From: an uncultured Flavobacteriaceae bacterium
GTDB lineage: Bacteria; Bacteroidota; Bacteroidia; Flavobacteriales; Flavobacteriaceae
DNA length: 64,000 nucleotides
Assembly (NCBI GenBank): GCA_943788165.1
Contig: CALSPF010000002.1
Location: 248,001 to 312,000 of the forward strand
Direction: 5' to 3'
Below, in pieces: positions 8,905 through 17,964 of the stretch (position 1 is the first letter of the stretch; each line of letters starts with the position of its first letter). The notes beneath the pieces are model-generated. The model made no database searches, had not been told where the DNA came from, and saw only the letters and a list, made by a program, of their open reading frames with translations. Made by a program: the position numbers and the translations under genes.

Positions 8905-10719
8905 TTATACAATAAACTCTGTTTCTTTTTTGATGGTCACCGTTGAGGCATTCATCAAAATTTCTGCTTGTCCAGCAGTTTTGGGTAATTCATAGGAATA
9001 GAAATAGTCTAATGTAGCCATTTTACTTTGGTAAAATTCATCAGAGAAAGATCCATTTCCATTAGTTAGGGCTACTTGTGCGTGGGTGGCAATATCCAAC
9101 CAGGTCCATCCAATGATGATGAGACTAAAGAATTCCATAAAGACAGATGCGTCGGCCAAAAAGCGTTCGTAGTCTCCTTTCATGGCATGTGGCATGAGGG
9201 TTTCTAGAATCTTTTGGGTGAGCTTTAATTTATCTCCTAAGATGTTCGCATAAGGCTGTAAAGCCTCATGCTTACTTGCTGTTTCAATGCTTTGTATGAT
9301 TTCAGCTGACAATAGTTGTAAGCCTTCTCCATTACCCATGGTCATTTTCCGTCCCAATAAGTCTTGGGATTGAATCCCCGTTGTCCCTTCATAAATGGCA
9401 GAGATTCGAATATCACGGTAATATTGTTGTAAGATAAAGTCTGAACAGAAACCGTAACCACCAAGGATTTGTAGGCCATTGTTTACGGCATAGCTTCCTG
9501 CTTCAGAAGGATAGGTTTTCACTACAGGAATAATCATTTCTAGCAGGGTGTTGTACTTGTTTTTTTCTTCTGGGGTTCGGGCGGTTACCTCTAAATCGTA
9601 GTATTTTGCCGCCAATAGGACCAAGCTCATTGAACCTTCAACCACGGCTTTCTGAAGTAATAACATACGACGTACATCCGCATGTTCGATGATTAAGCTT
9701 TGTTTTTGTTCGGGATTTTTTGTGCCATCACTGGTTAGTTTTCTTCCCTGCGGACGCTCATTGGCGTATTGTAAAGAAGCGTGGTATGCAGCTGATGCGA
9801 TGGCAGATGCTCCACGGCCTACGCCAATACGAGCTGCATTCATCATCAAGAACATATAGCTCAAACCCTTGTTGGCTTCGCCAACCAAATAGCCTTGGCA
9901 ATCTTCTGAATCACCAAACCCAAGGTGGGTGGTGCAATAGCCGCGCTGTCCCATTTTTTGGAAATCAGCGACAGTGGTTACGTCATTAGAGACCAAACCT
10001 CCTTTTCCGTCTGGGCGATTTTTAGGAACGACAAACAAGGAAATGCCTTTGGTGCCTTTTGGTGCTCCTTCAATTCGTGCTAAAAGAAGGTGAACAATAT
10101 TTTCAGAAAATTGATTATCTCCTCCTGAGATAAATATCTTTTGCCCACTAATGTGGTAATGTCCGTCTTCGGTTGGAGTAGCTTTGGTTACTATATCCGA
10201 CAATGAGCTACCAGCCTGTGGTTCGGTTAAACACATGGTGCCTCCCCATTTTCCAGTAAGCATGTTTGGCACATAGGTGTCTTTTAATTCTTGATTGGCA
10301 AAATGAATGATCAGTTCTGCCGCACCCTGGGTCAACCCAGCATAGCCAGTCAAGTGATTATTTGCGGCATCAAGAATATAACTTGAAGCTGTTTGTGCGA
10401 TCAGTGGAATTTGCATTCCTCCATCTTCATAGTTGAAAGGGCCAGAAATAAAGCCAAGTTCTCCACCTTCTTCCATCATTGTTTTAACCTGAGGATGCAC
10501 AATTACTCCACCGTCTTTGTGATAGGCGGGTTGTTCATCCATCTCCTTGATGTAGGGGAAGAGCTCTTTGTCGGCAAAGCTTTTGGTAGAGTCCAAGAAC
10601 AAGTCCAAGGATTCTTTGTCGTGGTCTTGAAAACGTTCTCTTTCGAGTAATTCTTCCAGGTGGTGAACGTCGTAAAGCAAGTGTTTTAGGGTGTCTATAT
10701 CGACATACTTATCGGCCAT
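8905..10719 (-). CDS. acyl-CoA dehydrogenase, long form
   Basis: A 604-residue FAD enzyme that oxidises acyl-CoA to 2-enoyl-CoA. It has the acyl-CoA dehydrogenase N-terminal helices, the middle domain with CLTEPQAGSSLSD, a helical C-terminal domain with the likely catalytic Glu in AIYEGTTGIQSQDL, and an extra C-terminal segment as in DmdC/AidB-like long forms. Length fits that class. It stands alone between terminators; an upstream TTAGTTGAACACTAA stretch could be regulatory, but no clear operator was found. Confidence 0.9.
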   Translation of the reverse strand: MADKYVDIDTLKHLLYDVHHLEELLERERFQDHDKESLDLFLDSTKSFADKELFPYIKEMDEQPAYHKDGGVIVHPQVKTMMEEGGELGFISGPFNYEDGGMQIPLIAQTASSYILDAANNHLTGYAGLTQGAAELIIHFANQELKDTYVPNMLTGKWGGTMCLTEPQAGSSLSDIVTKATPTEDGHYHISGQKIFISGGDNQFSENIVHLLLARIEGAPKGTKGISLFVVPKNRPDGKGGLVSNDVTTVADFQKMGQRGYCTTHLGFGDSEDCQGYLVGEANKGLSYMFLMMNAARIGVGRGASAIASAAYHASLQYANERPQGRKLTSDGTKNPEQKQSLIIEHADVRRMLLLQKAVVEGSMSLVLLAAKYYDLEVTARTPEEKNKYNTLLEMIIPVVKTYPSEAGSYAVNNGLQILGGYGFCSDFILQQYYRDIRISAIYEGTTGIQSQDLLGRKMTMGNGEGLQLLSAEIIQSIETASKHEALQPYANILGDKLKLTQKILETLMPHAMKGDYERFLADASVFMEFFSLIIIGWTWLDIATHAQVALTNGNGSFSDEFYQSKMATLDYFYSYELPKTAGQAEILMNASTVTIKKETEFIV

Positions 10720-10833
10720 AATTTCTTTTTTTAATTAGTTGAACACTAATTTCATCCGTCATTTATCAGCTAAGATTCCAAATATACTAAATCAAATGAA
10801 TTTAGACTGATCTTCATCGAGAAGTATTGTCGC

Positions 10834-12861
10834 TTAATTTTTATACCGTTCAAACCAAGCAATGGTGTGGGCAATCTTGGTCATCAAATTACTGGGGCGA
10901 TTGGCAATACCATGACTTGCTTCGGGTATTTCCACTAAAACGGTGGGTATTTTCCGCAATTTTAATGCGTGATACAATTGTTTGGCTTCGCTGGGCGGAG
11001 TTCTAAGATCGTTCATTCCGACCATGACCATGGTGGGGGTTTCCACATTGCCTACCAAAGAGATGGGGGAGAATTTCCAGTAATTGGTTGGGTTTTCCCA
11101 GACTTGCCCTGGGTAACGCGAATTGGCGTATCCGTAATAATTATCGGCCACCAATAACTTGGAAATCCAGTTCATTACTGGTTTTACAACCACTGCTGCT
11201 TCGAAACGATTGTTCTTTCCAATCATCCATGCAGACATGATTCCTCCGGCACTTCCACCAGTAACAAACAATTGGTCTTCGTGGGCAATGCCTTTGGCAA
11301 TGCAGGCATCAACTCCGTCCATGACATCGTTGTAATCTTCACCGGGGTAATTGTTCAAGAGTAAGTTGGCGAATTCTTCGCCATAGCTTGTGCTTCCTCT
11401 TGGATTGGGGTAAAAGACGATGTATCCGGCAGAAGCGTACAATTGCATTTCAATGGAAAAACGGTCGCCATAATTCAATATGGGTCCTCCGTGATTTTCC
11501 ACCATAAAGGGATATTTTTTGTCGGGAGAGTAGTTGGGCGGATAAACGATCCATCCCTGAAGCTTGCGCTGATCTACGGAAGAGTTATACCAAATCTCTT
11601 CTACTTCCCCCGGCTTTTTCTGTGCAAACAAGGCTTGGTTGAGGTTGGTTAATCGCTTGAATTTTTCACCTTTACTATTAACCGTAACAATATCTGCCGG
11701 ATGATTGGGGCGTGAATAGGTATAAGCAATATTTCCTTTTTTCGAAAGGCTAAACATACCACTACCATAGGGGCGACCAAGGGAGGTTCCTCCACGATTA
11801 TCAGTAATTTTTTGAAATTTCCCGTTTCGATCGAGGAAGCCAATTTTCCCATTTCCGTGTTCGTCATAATTAAAATACACTCCTTTGCCATTCGATTCCC
11901 ATTGGATTCCTGAGAGGCTAAAGTCTAAATTTCCACTTACTACGCGTCTGTTATTTCCATCCAAATCCATAAAGTATAAAAGGGTATTTTGGTAGGCCTC
12001 TCGCTTGTCGTCAAAACCCAGAAAAGCGATGGTGTTTCCGTCGGGGGAAACAGTTGGAGAACGGTCGGGTCCATTCCGATCGGTTAGCGCTGTAATGCTA
12101 CCATTGTTTAGCTTTACCGAATAAATTTCACTATTTCTAAAGTCATATTCCCAGTTTTCTGTTCTGTTGGCCGAGAAATAAAGGGCACTTCCGTCTTTGG
12201 CCCAACTGATACTGCCTCGATGGTGAAAGTCACCCGAAGTGACTTGTCGAACTGCCCCACCAGCAGCAGGCATTACAAAAAGATGACTAAAGCCTGCGGA
12301 GATATAACCTCTGCCATCAGCTTCGTGTTTTACTCGGTCGGTAATCCGTGGTTTTGGCGCCCACTTGGCACCCTTGGGTTGCTTGGGGATTTTGGCGATT
12401 ACGGGTGCAGGCGAGGGGACAAACATGCTGAAAGCCAATTGCGTACCGTCTTGAGACCAAGTTAAGGAAGAAGGGCTCTGTGGTAATTGACTCATGCGGG
12501 CAAAATTGCTCGAATCCATCCAGTAAATAAAGACCTCGGCGCCGTTTTTTCCGGCACTCACAAAGGCGAGCTTTTTTCCGTTGGGCGACCAACGAGGACT
12601 CGATTCATTTTGATCTCTGGAGGTGAGTTTTTGGTGCTGACTCCCGTCGGCATTCATTATCCAAAGCGAACCGGTACTTTTGTCGCCCATTATATCATAA
12701 CCCATCCGACGATAGACAATGTGCTCCCCATCAGGAGAAATTTGAATGTCATTTGCGTATTGAAGCGAAAAGATATCGTTCATTTCAAAGGCTTCTTGTG
12801 CACAAAGAAGTGAAGTGGTCAAGAGGAACAGCGAAAAAAAAAGTTGCTTTAGTAATTGCAT
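10834..12861 (-). CDS. S9 family prolyl oligopeptidase, secreted
   Basis: A 675-residue serine peptidase. A signal peptide (about 1-21) is followed by TolB/PD40-like propeller repeats (ISPDGEHIVYRR, WSPNGKKLAFVS, VSPDGNTIAFLG) and a C-terminal alpha/beta hydrolase. The triad is visible as Ser in GGSAGG, Asp in GMNDLRTPP and His in EASHGI. Such dipeptidyl-peptidase/acylaminoacyl-peptidase-like enzymes cut short peptides in the periplasm. It appears monocistronic. Confidence 0.9.
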   Translation of the reverse strand: MQLLKQLFFSLFLLTTSLLCAQEAFEMNDIFSLQYANDIQISPDGEHIVYRRMGYDIMGDKSTGSLWIMNADGSQHQKLTSRDQNESSPRWSPNGKKLAFVSAGKNGAEVFIYWMDSSNFARMSQLPQSPSSLTWSQDGTQLAFSMFVPSPAPVIAKIPKQPKGAKWAPKPRITDRVKHEADGRGYISAGFSHLFVMPAAGGAVRQVTSGDFHHRGSISWAKDGSALYFSANRTENWEYDFRNSEIYSVKLNNGSITALTDRNGPDRSPTVSPDGNTIAFLGFDDKREAYQNTLLYFMDLDGNNRRVVSGNLDFSLSGIQWESNGKGVYFNYDEHGNGKIGFLDRNGKFQKITDNRGGTSLGRPYGSGMFSLSKKGNIAYTYSRPNHPADIVTVNSKGEKFKRLTNLNQALFAQKKPGEVEEIWYNSSVDQRKLQGWIVYPPNYSPDKKYPFMVENHGGPILNYGDRFSIEMQLYASAGYIVFYPNPRGSTSYGEEFANLLLNNYPGEDYNDVMDGVDACIAKGIAHEDQLFVTGGSAGGIMSAWMIGKNNRFEAAVVVKPVMNWISKLLVADNYYGYANSRYPGQVWENPTNYWKFSPISLVGNVETPTMVMVGMNDLRTPPSEAKQLYHALKLRKIPTVLVEIPEASHGIANRPSNLMTKIAHTIAWFERYKN

Positions 12862-13338
12862 GATTGAAAATTTATTTCCAAGATAGCAAAAACATATTTA
12901 GGCAAAGCGCATATTTTGGGGTGAAGAAAACAAAAAAGGTGTCCTTTGGCTACTGTTAAACTAAAACGACATCGATTTGAAATGGGTAAAACAGCCTTTA
13001 AGCAACTCTTTAAAGAAATAAAGGGGCTCAAAAAAGAAAAGAAAAAAGCGCCTAAGACGATTACCCTTAAAACGGAATTGATTCAAAGGGATTCTTCAAA
13101 TCGGTAATTCTTTATTCATTTGATTAGAGTAGTTGTTTTCATTAAATTGCTTTGTGGAACTCACCTTAAAAGGGTAAAAAAGAATGAAATTCAATTTGAA
13201 AGATTGAGCGTCGTTATAGGGCATTTTAATCAAGCGTTTTTGCTCGATAGTATGGAGGTTGTAAGGATGAATGAATCATTGTATAATCAAAAAAGTTCTT
13301 GAAAAGATAAATTCACTAACTTGTAGAAAACAATTAAA
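12862..13338. other. gene-poor stretch with one possible tiny gene
   Basis: This 477-base stretch separates the peptidase from two tiny membrane-protein genes. It holds a possible 41-codon frame (12982-13107), listed separately. A second 60-codon frame at 13120-13302 starts with TTG and shows no hydrophobic, lipobox or family pattern, so I do not call it. Confidence 0.4.
12982..13107 (+). CDS. possible small basic protein
   Basis: A 41-residue frame from ATG 12982, very rich in Lys (KEIKGLKKEKKKAPKT), with no recognised family. The frame stays open upstream to a TTG, so the true start may be earlier. It could equally be non-coding. Confidence 0.3.
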   Translation: MGKTAFKQLFKEIKGLKKEKKKAPKTITLKTELIQRDSSNR

Positions 13339-13518
13339 ATGAAATTTTTAGAAAAATACTATCCCATAATTCTCGCTTTCCTAAGTTTTTTGTATTCCAT
13401 TAGTCTGTGGTTTTCTGGGAACGAATTAGAGGGTATTTATGTAGGTCTCTGGCCCGTTACAATTTTAGCCTTTGCTATTGCCATAAGACAAAGACGAAGT
13501 GGAAATAAAGAAAATTGA
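13339..13518 (+). CDS. small two-helix membrane protein
   Basis: A 59-residue product with two hydrophobic segments (about 8-26 and 34-51) and a basic RQRRSGNK tail. It starts with ATG after an A/T-rich tract. The stop TGA overlaps the next ATG (ATGA), so the two tiny genes are translationally coupled. No function is known. Confidence 0.6.
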   Translation: MKFLEKYYPIILAFLSFLYSISLWFSGNELEGIYVGLWPVTILAFAIAIRQRRSGNKEN

Positions 13519-13643
13519 TGATGAATAACAAAGCAATGTTTATTATTGGAACGATCGTGTTCTTGATCTATGTTTATTTTTACTTTAGAATTGTGCTCAG
13601 ACAATTTAGCGGAAAATCAAAAAAGGAAAACAGCGAAAATTAG
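13518..13643 (+). CDS. tiny single-helix membrane protein
   Basis: A 41-residue product with one membrane helix (about 7-24) and a basic cytoplasmic tail. It begins inside the stop codon of the preceding small membrane gene, which supports it being real and co-expressed. No function is known. Confidence 0.5.
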   Translation: MMNNKAMFIIGTIVFLIYVYFYFRIVLRQFSGKSKKENSEN

Positions 13644-13829
13644 CTTAACCAAATTTGCTTACCCTACAATTCAATGTATGTAAAGCCATACCAGCAAAGT
13701 AGGTAGAAGATAAATGGTGCATACTTTAGGCATCAACACGAAAAAAAGTCTAATTTAATTAGGGCGAAAAAGTATGACCTAATTGTAAACAAATCAACAA
13801 TAATTTAGGTAAATTGCGTCCAAGAAAAT

Positions 13830-13903
13830 GGGGATGTAGCTCAGTTGGCTAGAGCGCTTGACTGGCAGTCAAGAGGTCGGCGGTTCGAATCCGCTCTTCT
13901 CCA
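13830..13903 (+). tRNA. tRNA-Ala(GGC)
   Basis: The 74-base cloverleaf is complete. The acceptor arm starts GGGGATG and has a G3:U70 wobble, the alanine identity element, and one mismatch at pair 6-67. The D-arm is followed by an anticodon stem CTTGA/TCAAG with loop CTGGCAG (anticodon GGC), and a T-arm with TTCGAAT. CCA is not encoded. The 3' part (13857-13903) is the left attachment site of the island and is probably supplied by the element. Confidence 0.9.
13857..13903 (+). repeat. left attachment repeat (attL)
   Basis: This 47-base tRNA 3' segment matches 29211-29257 at 41 of 47 positions, with an unbroken 19-base identity at 13861-13879. Two T-stem pairs differ between the copies in a compensatory way, so both still fold. 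Confidence 0.85.
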
Positions 13904-13917
13904 CACTTATTATGAAG

Positions 13918-13946
13918 CACTTACGTTCATTCGTAAGTGTTTTTTT
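13918..13946 (+). terminator. terminator after tRNA-Ala
   Basis: An 8-bp perfect stem (CACTTACG/CGTAAGTG) with a 6-base loop is followed by seven T residues, 14 bases after the tRNA. Confidence 0.85.
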
Positions 13947-13954
13947 GTTTTTTA

Positions 13955-13979
13955 GGGTACAGAATAGGGTACAAAACCT
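13955..13979 (+). repeat. possible integrase arm-type site, left
   Basis: GGGTACAGAATAGGGTAC and its continuation closely match 29091-29120 near the other island end, in the same orientation. Such paired repeats inside both ends fit arm-binding sites of a tyrosine integrase. Confidence 0.45.
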
Positions 13980-14041
13980 TAAATGATTTGGTTTTTTGAC
14001 TTTAGTTCAGCTATTTAAATTTTATTTTGTTGCAACTAAAA

Positions 14042-14233
14042 CTACTTTTTATACCTTTTGATTCCTTCATACAAAGGGTTGGCAAAACAAGCAAATCCTA
14101 ATGCCAAACCAACGAAGGCATCACCCCAATCTTGTTTTATCAAGGAATCAATAACTAAATACACACTTGAAATTACGCCAATGATACAAATAATGAAGAA
14201 AAGGTTTTTTAAACGCTTTTTAGATTTAGACAT
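14042..14233 (-). CDS. small membrane protein
   Basis: A 63-residue protein with a Lys-rich start (MSKSKKRLKN), one strong membrane helix (about 10-28) and a second weaker hydrophobic segment (38-52), ending in a basic tail. No family is recognised. It is the first gene inside the left end of the island. Confidence 0.55.
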   Translation of the reverse strand: MSKSKKRLKNLFFIICIIGVISSVYLVIDSLIKQDWGDAFVGLALGFACFANPLYEGIKRYKK

Positions 14234-14478
14234 AAGAATTAGTTTATAGTTAACCCTAAATTAAAAAATATTCCAAGACTCAAAGGAAGCTTGTGTTTAT
14301 TATTTGTAAAACATATGTTTTAATGGCAGTTAAATCAACCTTGCCAATCTTGCCTTTCCGATAACACTTTCAGAAAACTTCGTTTAACATATATAACGGA
14401 AAACTTAGGTGTTTGATCGACTGGTCAGCCCATTATCCTAACTGTATTTCAATCACAAATGTAAATAACTGAATATCA

Positions 14479-14862
14479 ATGAATAAAGTTAATTATGCTA
14501 ATAGCTTAGCTGAAATGATTCCATGGAATATGACTACTGTAATTAGAACACATTATCGGATGAAACCACACGTCATGGATAAAAAAGTTCAGGAACTGAT
14601 AAAATCATCAAAAGTGAATCATGTATTCTATACCCTTGAAGATGATTTTGAATTAGATTATCATCAGAATATTCAAAAGATAAACCATGCACATTTATTG
14701 ATTCAGGGTTCAGGGACTTTATCAAGGGAGGATATGATTAAACATATGAGGATTAACTCAAAAGCATTATTAGAGATTCAACATATTCGTGGGAAAAAAG
14801 CAATCGCAAAGTATATCACCAAATACATTGATCACAAAAATGCTCATCATAATTTTTTTTAA
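14479..14862 (+). CDS. small HUH-type Rep-like protein
   Basis: A 127-residue protein with features of rolling-circle Rep/relaxase folds: an N-terminal strand (MTTVIRTHYR), then HxH in INHAHLLIQG (about residues 75-84), then a Y-x-x-K motif in KYITKYI (about 111-117). HUH nucleases nick single-stranded DNA through the Tyr. The protein is shorter than typical Reps and the motif reading is by eye. A diverged, frameshifted relative lies at 29663-30032 with the same spacing of motifs. The next gene begins 20 bases on, so they form a pair. Confidence 0.55.
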   Translation: MNKVNYANSLAEMIPWNMTTVIRTHYRMKPHVMDKKVQELIKSSKVNHVFYTLEDDFELDYHQNIQKINHAHLLIQGSGTLSREDMIKHMRINSKALLEIQHIRGKKAIAKYITKYIDHKNAHHNFF

Positions 14863-14882
14863 CCTAAAATAGTAGAAAATAG

Positions 14883-15128
14883 ATGGAAACAGTTGCAGCA
14901 ATAAAACATGGAGGCAGAAAAAAAGGGACTCCAAATCGATTAACAAAGGAGGTTAGGGCAGTACTGAAGGAGGTTGTTTTTGACGAAATATCTCAAATCC
15001 ATCTTCATTTTGAAAAGCTTGATCCCAAAGACAGGATAGAATTGTTGATTAAACTCATGCCTTATGTTTGTCCAAAAATTCAAACAGCGAGCCATAGTCT
15101 AAACGAACCAATTGATTTTGGTTTTTGA
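14883..15128 (+). CDS. small basic helical partner protein of the Rep-like gene
   Basis: This 81-residue protein starts with an AT-hook-like basic segment (GGRKKGTPNR), then an amphipathic helix (LTKEVRAVLKEVVFDE) and a LDPKDRIELLIKLMPYVCPKI stretch split by a turn. A truncated near-copy lies at 24992-25181. More distant relatives of its C-terminal half form the plus-strand part of the repeats at 30.8-34.9 kb. The gene family is not one I can name. It follows the HUH-like gene by 20 bases. Confidence 0.6.
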   Translation: METVAAIKHGGRKKGTPNRLTKEVRAVLKEVVFDEISQIHLHFEKLDPKDRIELLIKLMPYVCPKIQTASHSLNEPIDFGF

Positions 15129-15267
15129 GTATTATTATTTTAAAAAACATCTATATCTATATCAGGAAAAAATCAGAAAACATCAAGGAACCCAAAAAAC
15201 CCTGTTAACTTCTGTTAGATATAAAGGGATCAAATTTTTAACTATATTTAAGTGATTAAATTATCCT

Positions 15268-15434
15268 ATGAGATTTATATTAAGTTCACTTATACTGTTA
15301 TCTATTCTTTCCTGTGGAAAAGAAAGTCCTGCAGTTACAGATCCTGTTATTAGTTACACATTAACTGTAAGTTCTGGAACAGGTGGAAGTGTTAGTTCTC
15401 CTGGGGGTTCATACAATCAAGGTCAATCTGTATC
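15268..15434 (+). pseudogene. 5' fragment of an InlB-repeat lipoprotein
   Basis: The first 55 or so codons encode a lipoprotein signal (LLSILSC, Cys about 16) and the start of a divergent InlB/Listeria-Bacteroides repeat (YTLTVSSGTGGSVSSPGG). Both protein and DNA closely resemble the matching part of the large lipoprotein at 42866-45415. The reading then runs directly into hsdR-derived sequence at about 15435 and stops at 15450, so the gene has been cut by a rearrangement. Confidence 0.7.
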
Positions 15435-15728
15435 ATCTATGATCTCTTAAAACAGGGGAAAAACTTAGACTCTAATGAGATGAAAGCTGTAAAAAAAGTA
15501 GCTGCTAAGACGCTCGCTAGTCTTAAGAATGTTCTTGATAAAGAGCACTGGAGAGAGAAAGTAAAATTAACCTCAGAGGTTAAATCAAGGATAAGAACCA
15601 ACCTTTTCCATCTCCCGCAAGAATCCTATCCAGACGCTGAAATAGACCAGAGAAAAGACAAAATATATCAACATGTTTACTCATCATATTTTGGTGGAGG
15701 AAACAGTGTTTACAAACAATCAGCTTAG
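15435..15728 (+). pseudogene. hsdR: 3' fragment of type I restriction subunit HsdR
   Basis: From about 15438 the frame encodes the helical C-terminal end of a type I restriction R subunit: MKAVKKVAAKTLASLKN, VKSRIRTNLFHLP, then DKIYQHVYSSYF. The motor and nuclease parts are missing; the fragment abuts a lipoprotein 5' end. An internal ATG at 15480 could give an 82-residue product. The GmrSD-like gene follows by two bases, as it would in an intact restriction operon. Confidence 0.7.
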
Positions 15729-15730
15729 CT

Positions 15731-17464
15731 ATGATAAACGCAAACAAACAAAAACTACAAGACTTCTTCCAAGGTAATCTACAATTTGAGATACCCTTTT
15801 TTCAAAGAGCATATGTTTGGTCTGAGGAGAACTGGACAATTTTCTGGGATCACTTGATTGGAGAAGTCGAGGCATATGAAAAAGGGCTACAGAGTGAACA
15901 CTTCATTGGAACAGTTATTACAAAACAAAAGGAGAATAAAAACCTTAGTGAAAACATTGTTGAGTTAATTGATGGACAGCAAAGGCTTACCACTATTACA
16001 GTTTTTCTAAAAGCACTTGCAGATACTTCTAAAGGTGACCTACCAAACCTTAGAGAAAGTATAGAGTCTCTGCTTTGGTTTAAAGACAGTTACTCGGAAA
16101 AGCATTATCGAATGATTCATAGTAGGATAGATAAGCCTAATTTTCATCAGATAATGGAAGCCCCAGAAGAAATTGAAGAACAAGACAACAGTTCAATAAT
16201 AAAGGCATATCAATACTTTGTTGAAAAGCTAGGATCATATACGGATGATCAACGAGAAATGATAAAGCAAGTTTTACTTCATAAGGTGCCTATCATAAGC
16301 ATGCTACTTGATAAGGATGATGATGAGCAAGAAATTTTTGACACCATTAATTCGTTGGGTGTTAGACTTACTATTGCAGAGCTTCTGAAGAACTACCTCT
16401 TTAAAGACAAGGAGCTTATTGAACATTATGAAGAAGAGTGGCAAAGTGTTTTCGAAAATGATGAAGAACTAGTTGAGTTTTGGAGTACGGTTAGGTCATC
16501 TGGTAGAGTTAAGAGAGACAACATTGAGCTTCTGCTTTACTGTATGCTGATCATTGAAACAAAAAAAGAAGTTCGTCTTGAAAAACTGTTCTCGGAATAC
16601 AAGCTTCATCTTAAAGATATGGCGCTGGATCAGAAGAAACAATTCTTGCTAAGCCTTAATGATCTTGCCAACTTATACTTAGAAATGCCTCAAAAGGAAC
16701 AACTTGTTGAGATTGGATATAAAGACGACATAAAAAGATTCTTTCATCTTCTAGAAAACCTAGAAATCACCACAATTTTTCCTCTTGTTCTATATCTGTA
16801 TAGTAATATTACAGATGATCAAGAGCTTAAACGCTGTTTCAAAATTCTTGAATCTTACATTGCCCTAAGACAGATTTGTAAGTTCACAACAAAGAATTAC
16901 AACAACCTGTTTATTCAGATCATACGATCTCTAGATAAGATAAAGATTCAAAAGAACATAGAGTCATATGATCTACTTGATATACTCAAGTCATTCAAAG
17001 ATTTTGGAAATAGGCTTCCAACAACTATTGAGGTTCAAGAAGCTTTTCAAAGTAGTGTTTTATCTAACAAACAGGCAGGTGCGATATTGTACATTATCGC
17101 TTTAAAAGATATTGATTCTGAGTATTCTGACACTAAAACCTTATCCTCTAAATCTTTCTCTGTAGAACATATGATGCCTAAAAAATGGGAGGAGAACTGG
17201 TCTGATGAAAGCCTTGATGAACTTTCAAGGTTTAAGAGAAAGCAAAAGATTCTCACGATGGGTAATCTAACTTTAATAACAAAGAACCTTAACAGTAAAC
17301 TTAGAAATCAGTCTTGGGAGAGTAAAAAACAAACTCTTAGTGAGTTTTCAAGTCTCAAAATGACAACTTCTTTCTTAAATCATGAAAACTGGAATGAAGA
17401 ATCTATCACTGAAAGAGGTGAACTTCTATGTAGAAAAGCATTGGAAATCTGGAACATTGAATAG
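15731..17464 (+). CDS. GmrSD-like restriction endonuclease (DUF262-DUF1524)
   Basis: A 577-residue protein. The N-terminal DUF262 domain has IPFFQRAYVW and the nucleotide-binding motif DGQQRLTTI (about residues 78-86), then FDTINSLGVRLTIAELLKNYLF. The C-terminal DUF1524 HNH-type nuclease has VEHMMPKKW (HxxP) and MGNLTLITKNLNSKLRNQSW. Such fused proteins act as modification-dependent (type IV-like) defence nucleases. All key motifs are present, so it may be functional. It lies two bases after the hsdR remnant, suggesting a former type I plus GmrSD defence operon. Confidence 0.85.
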   Translation: MINANKQKLQDFFQGNLQFEIPFFQRAYVWSEENWTIFWDHLIGEVEAYEKGLQSEHFIGTVITKQKENKNLSENIVELIDGQQRLTTITVFLKALADTSKGDLPNLRESIESLLWFKDSYSEKHYRMIHSRIDKPNFHQIMEAPEEIEEQDNSSIIKAYQYFVEKLGSYTDDQREMIKQVLLHKVPIISMLLDKDDDEQEIFDTINSLGVRLTIAELLKNYLFKDKELIEHYEEEWQSVFENDEELVEFWSTVRSSGRVKRDNIELLLYCMLIIETKKEVRLEKLFSEYKLHLKDMALDQKKQFLLSLNDLANLYLEMPQKEQLVEIGYKDDIKRFFHLLENLEITTIFPLVLYLYSNITDDQELKRCFKILESYIALRQICKFTTKNYNNLFIQIIRSLDKIKIQKNIESYDLLDILKSFKDFGNRLPTTIEVQEAFQSSVLSNKQAGAILYIIALKDIDSEYSDTKTLSSKSFSVEHMMPKKWEENWSDESLDELSRFKRKQKILTMGNLTLITKNLNSKLRNQSWESKKQTLSEFSSLKMTTSFLNHENWNEESITERGELLCRKALEIWNIE

Positions 17465-17466
17465 CT

Positions 17467-17748
17467 GTGTACTCTGACGAACTCATACGACATCCTGAAC
17501 TTCAACCATTAATGAAGAAATACAAAAAAGTATTTCCAAAAGTGGACCTTGAATGTGAGATGTTATCTCTAGGTTAGTTTGGTTATACTGGTATGGGTTT
17601 TAATGTTGAGGCTGTAAAAGAAATACTTCACAAATGTCTTAGGGAGAATAAGTACTTCAAAGTATGGTCAATAAGCTGGAAAGGTCCTGAGCCAATACCC
17701 TGTGATTGGTGGCAAGGAAAAGTTGCATATTACAAATACAAAGGTTGA
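17467..17748 (+). pseudogene. unknown small gene interrupted by one in-frame stop
   Basis: From GTG 17467 (or ATG 17512) the frame is open to 17748 except for one TAG at 17575-17577. The downstream half reads like real protein (VEAVKEILHKCLRENKYF, then a Trp-rich SWKGPEPIPCDWWQGK). It begins two bases after the GmrSD-like gene, so it was probably the next gene of that operon. No family is recognised. Confidence 0.5.
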
Positions 17749-17928
17749 AGGTAACCCCCCTCTATACCCAATCATACCCCTACAAAGCACCTCATTTTAC
17801 TCCATCGTGAATTGTACCTTAGACGAATTATAGCAATGGTTTACAGCTGATTTCAATTGTGGGCAACCCTGCGAAAATGTTTTGTGCTTAAATGATACTT
17901 TTTTTGTCTAATTATTTGCTTGTTGGCT

Positions 17929-17953
17929 AAAAAACCCTCCGCGAGGGAGGGTT
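17929..17953 (-). terminator. terminator of the SnoaL-like gene
   Basis: Stem AACCCTCC/GGAGGGTT with a 5-base loop, followed on the minus strand by a T run; it lies 12 bases after the stop at 17965. Confidence 0.8.
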
Positions 17954-17964
17954 GTGTTTATCGC

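Noticed and set aside
13120-13302. 60-codon open frame
   Set aside because: TTG start, no hydrophobic or family pattern, and it lies in an intergenic stretch; probably chance.
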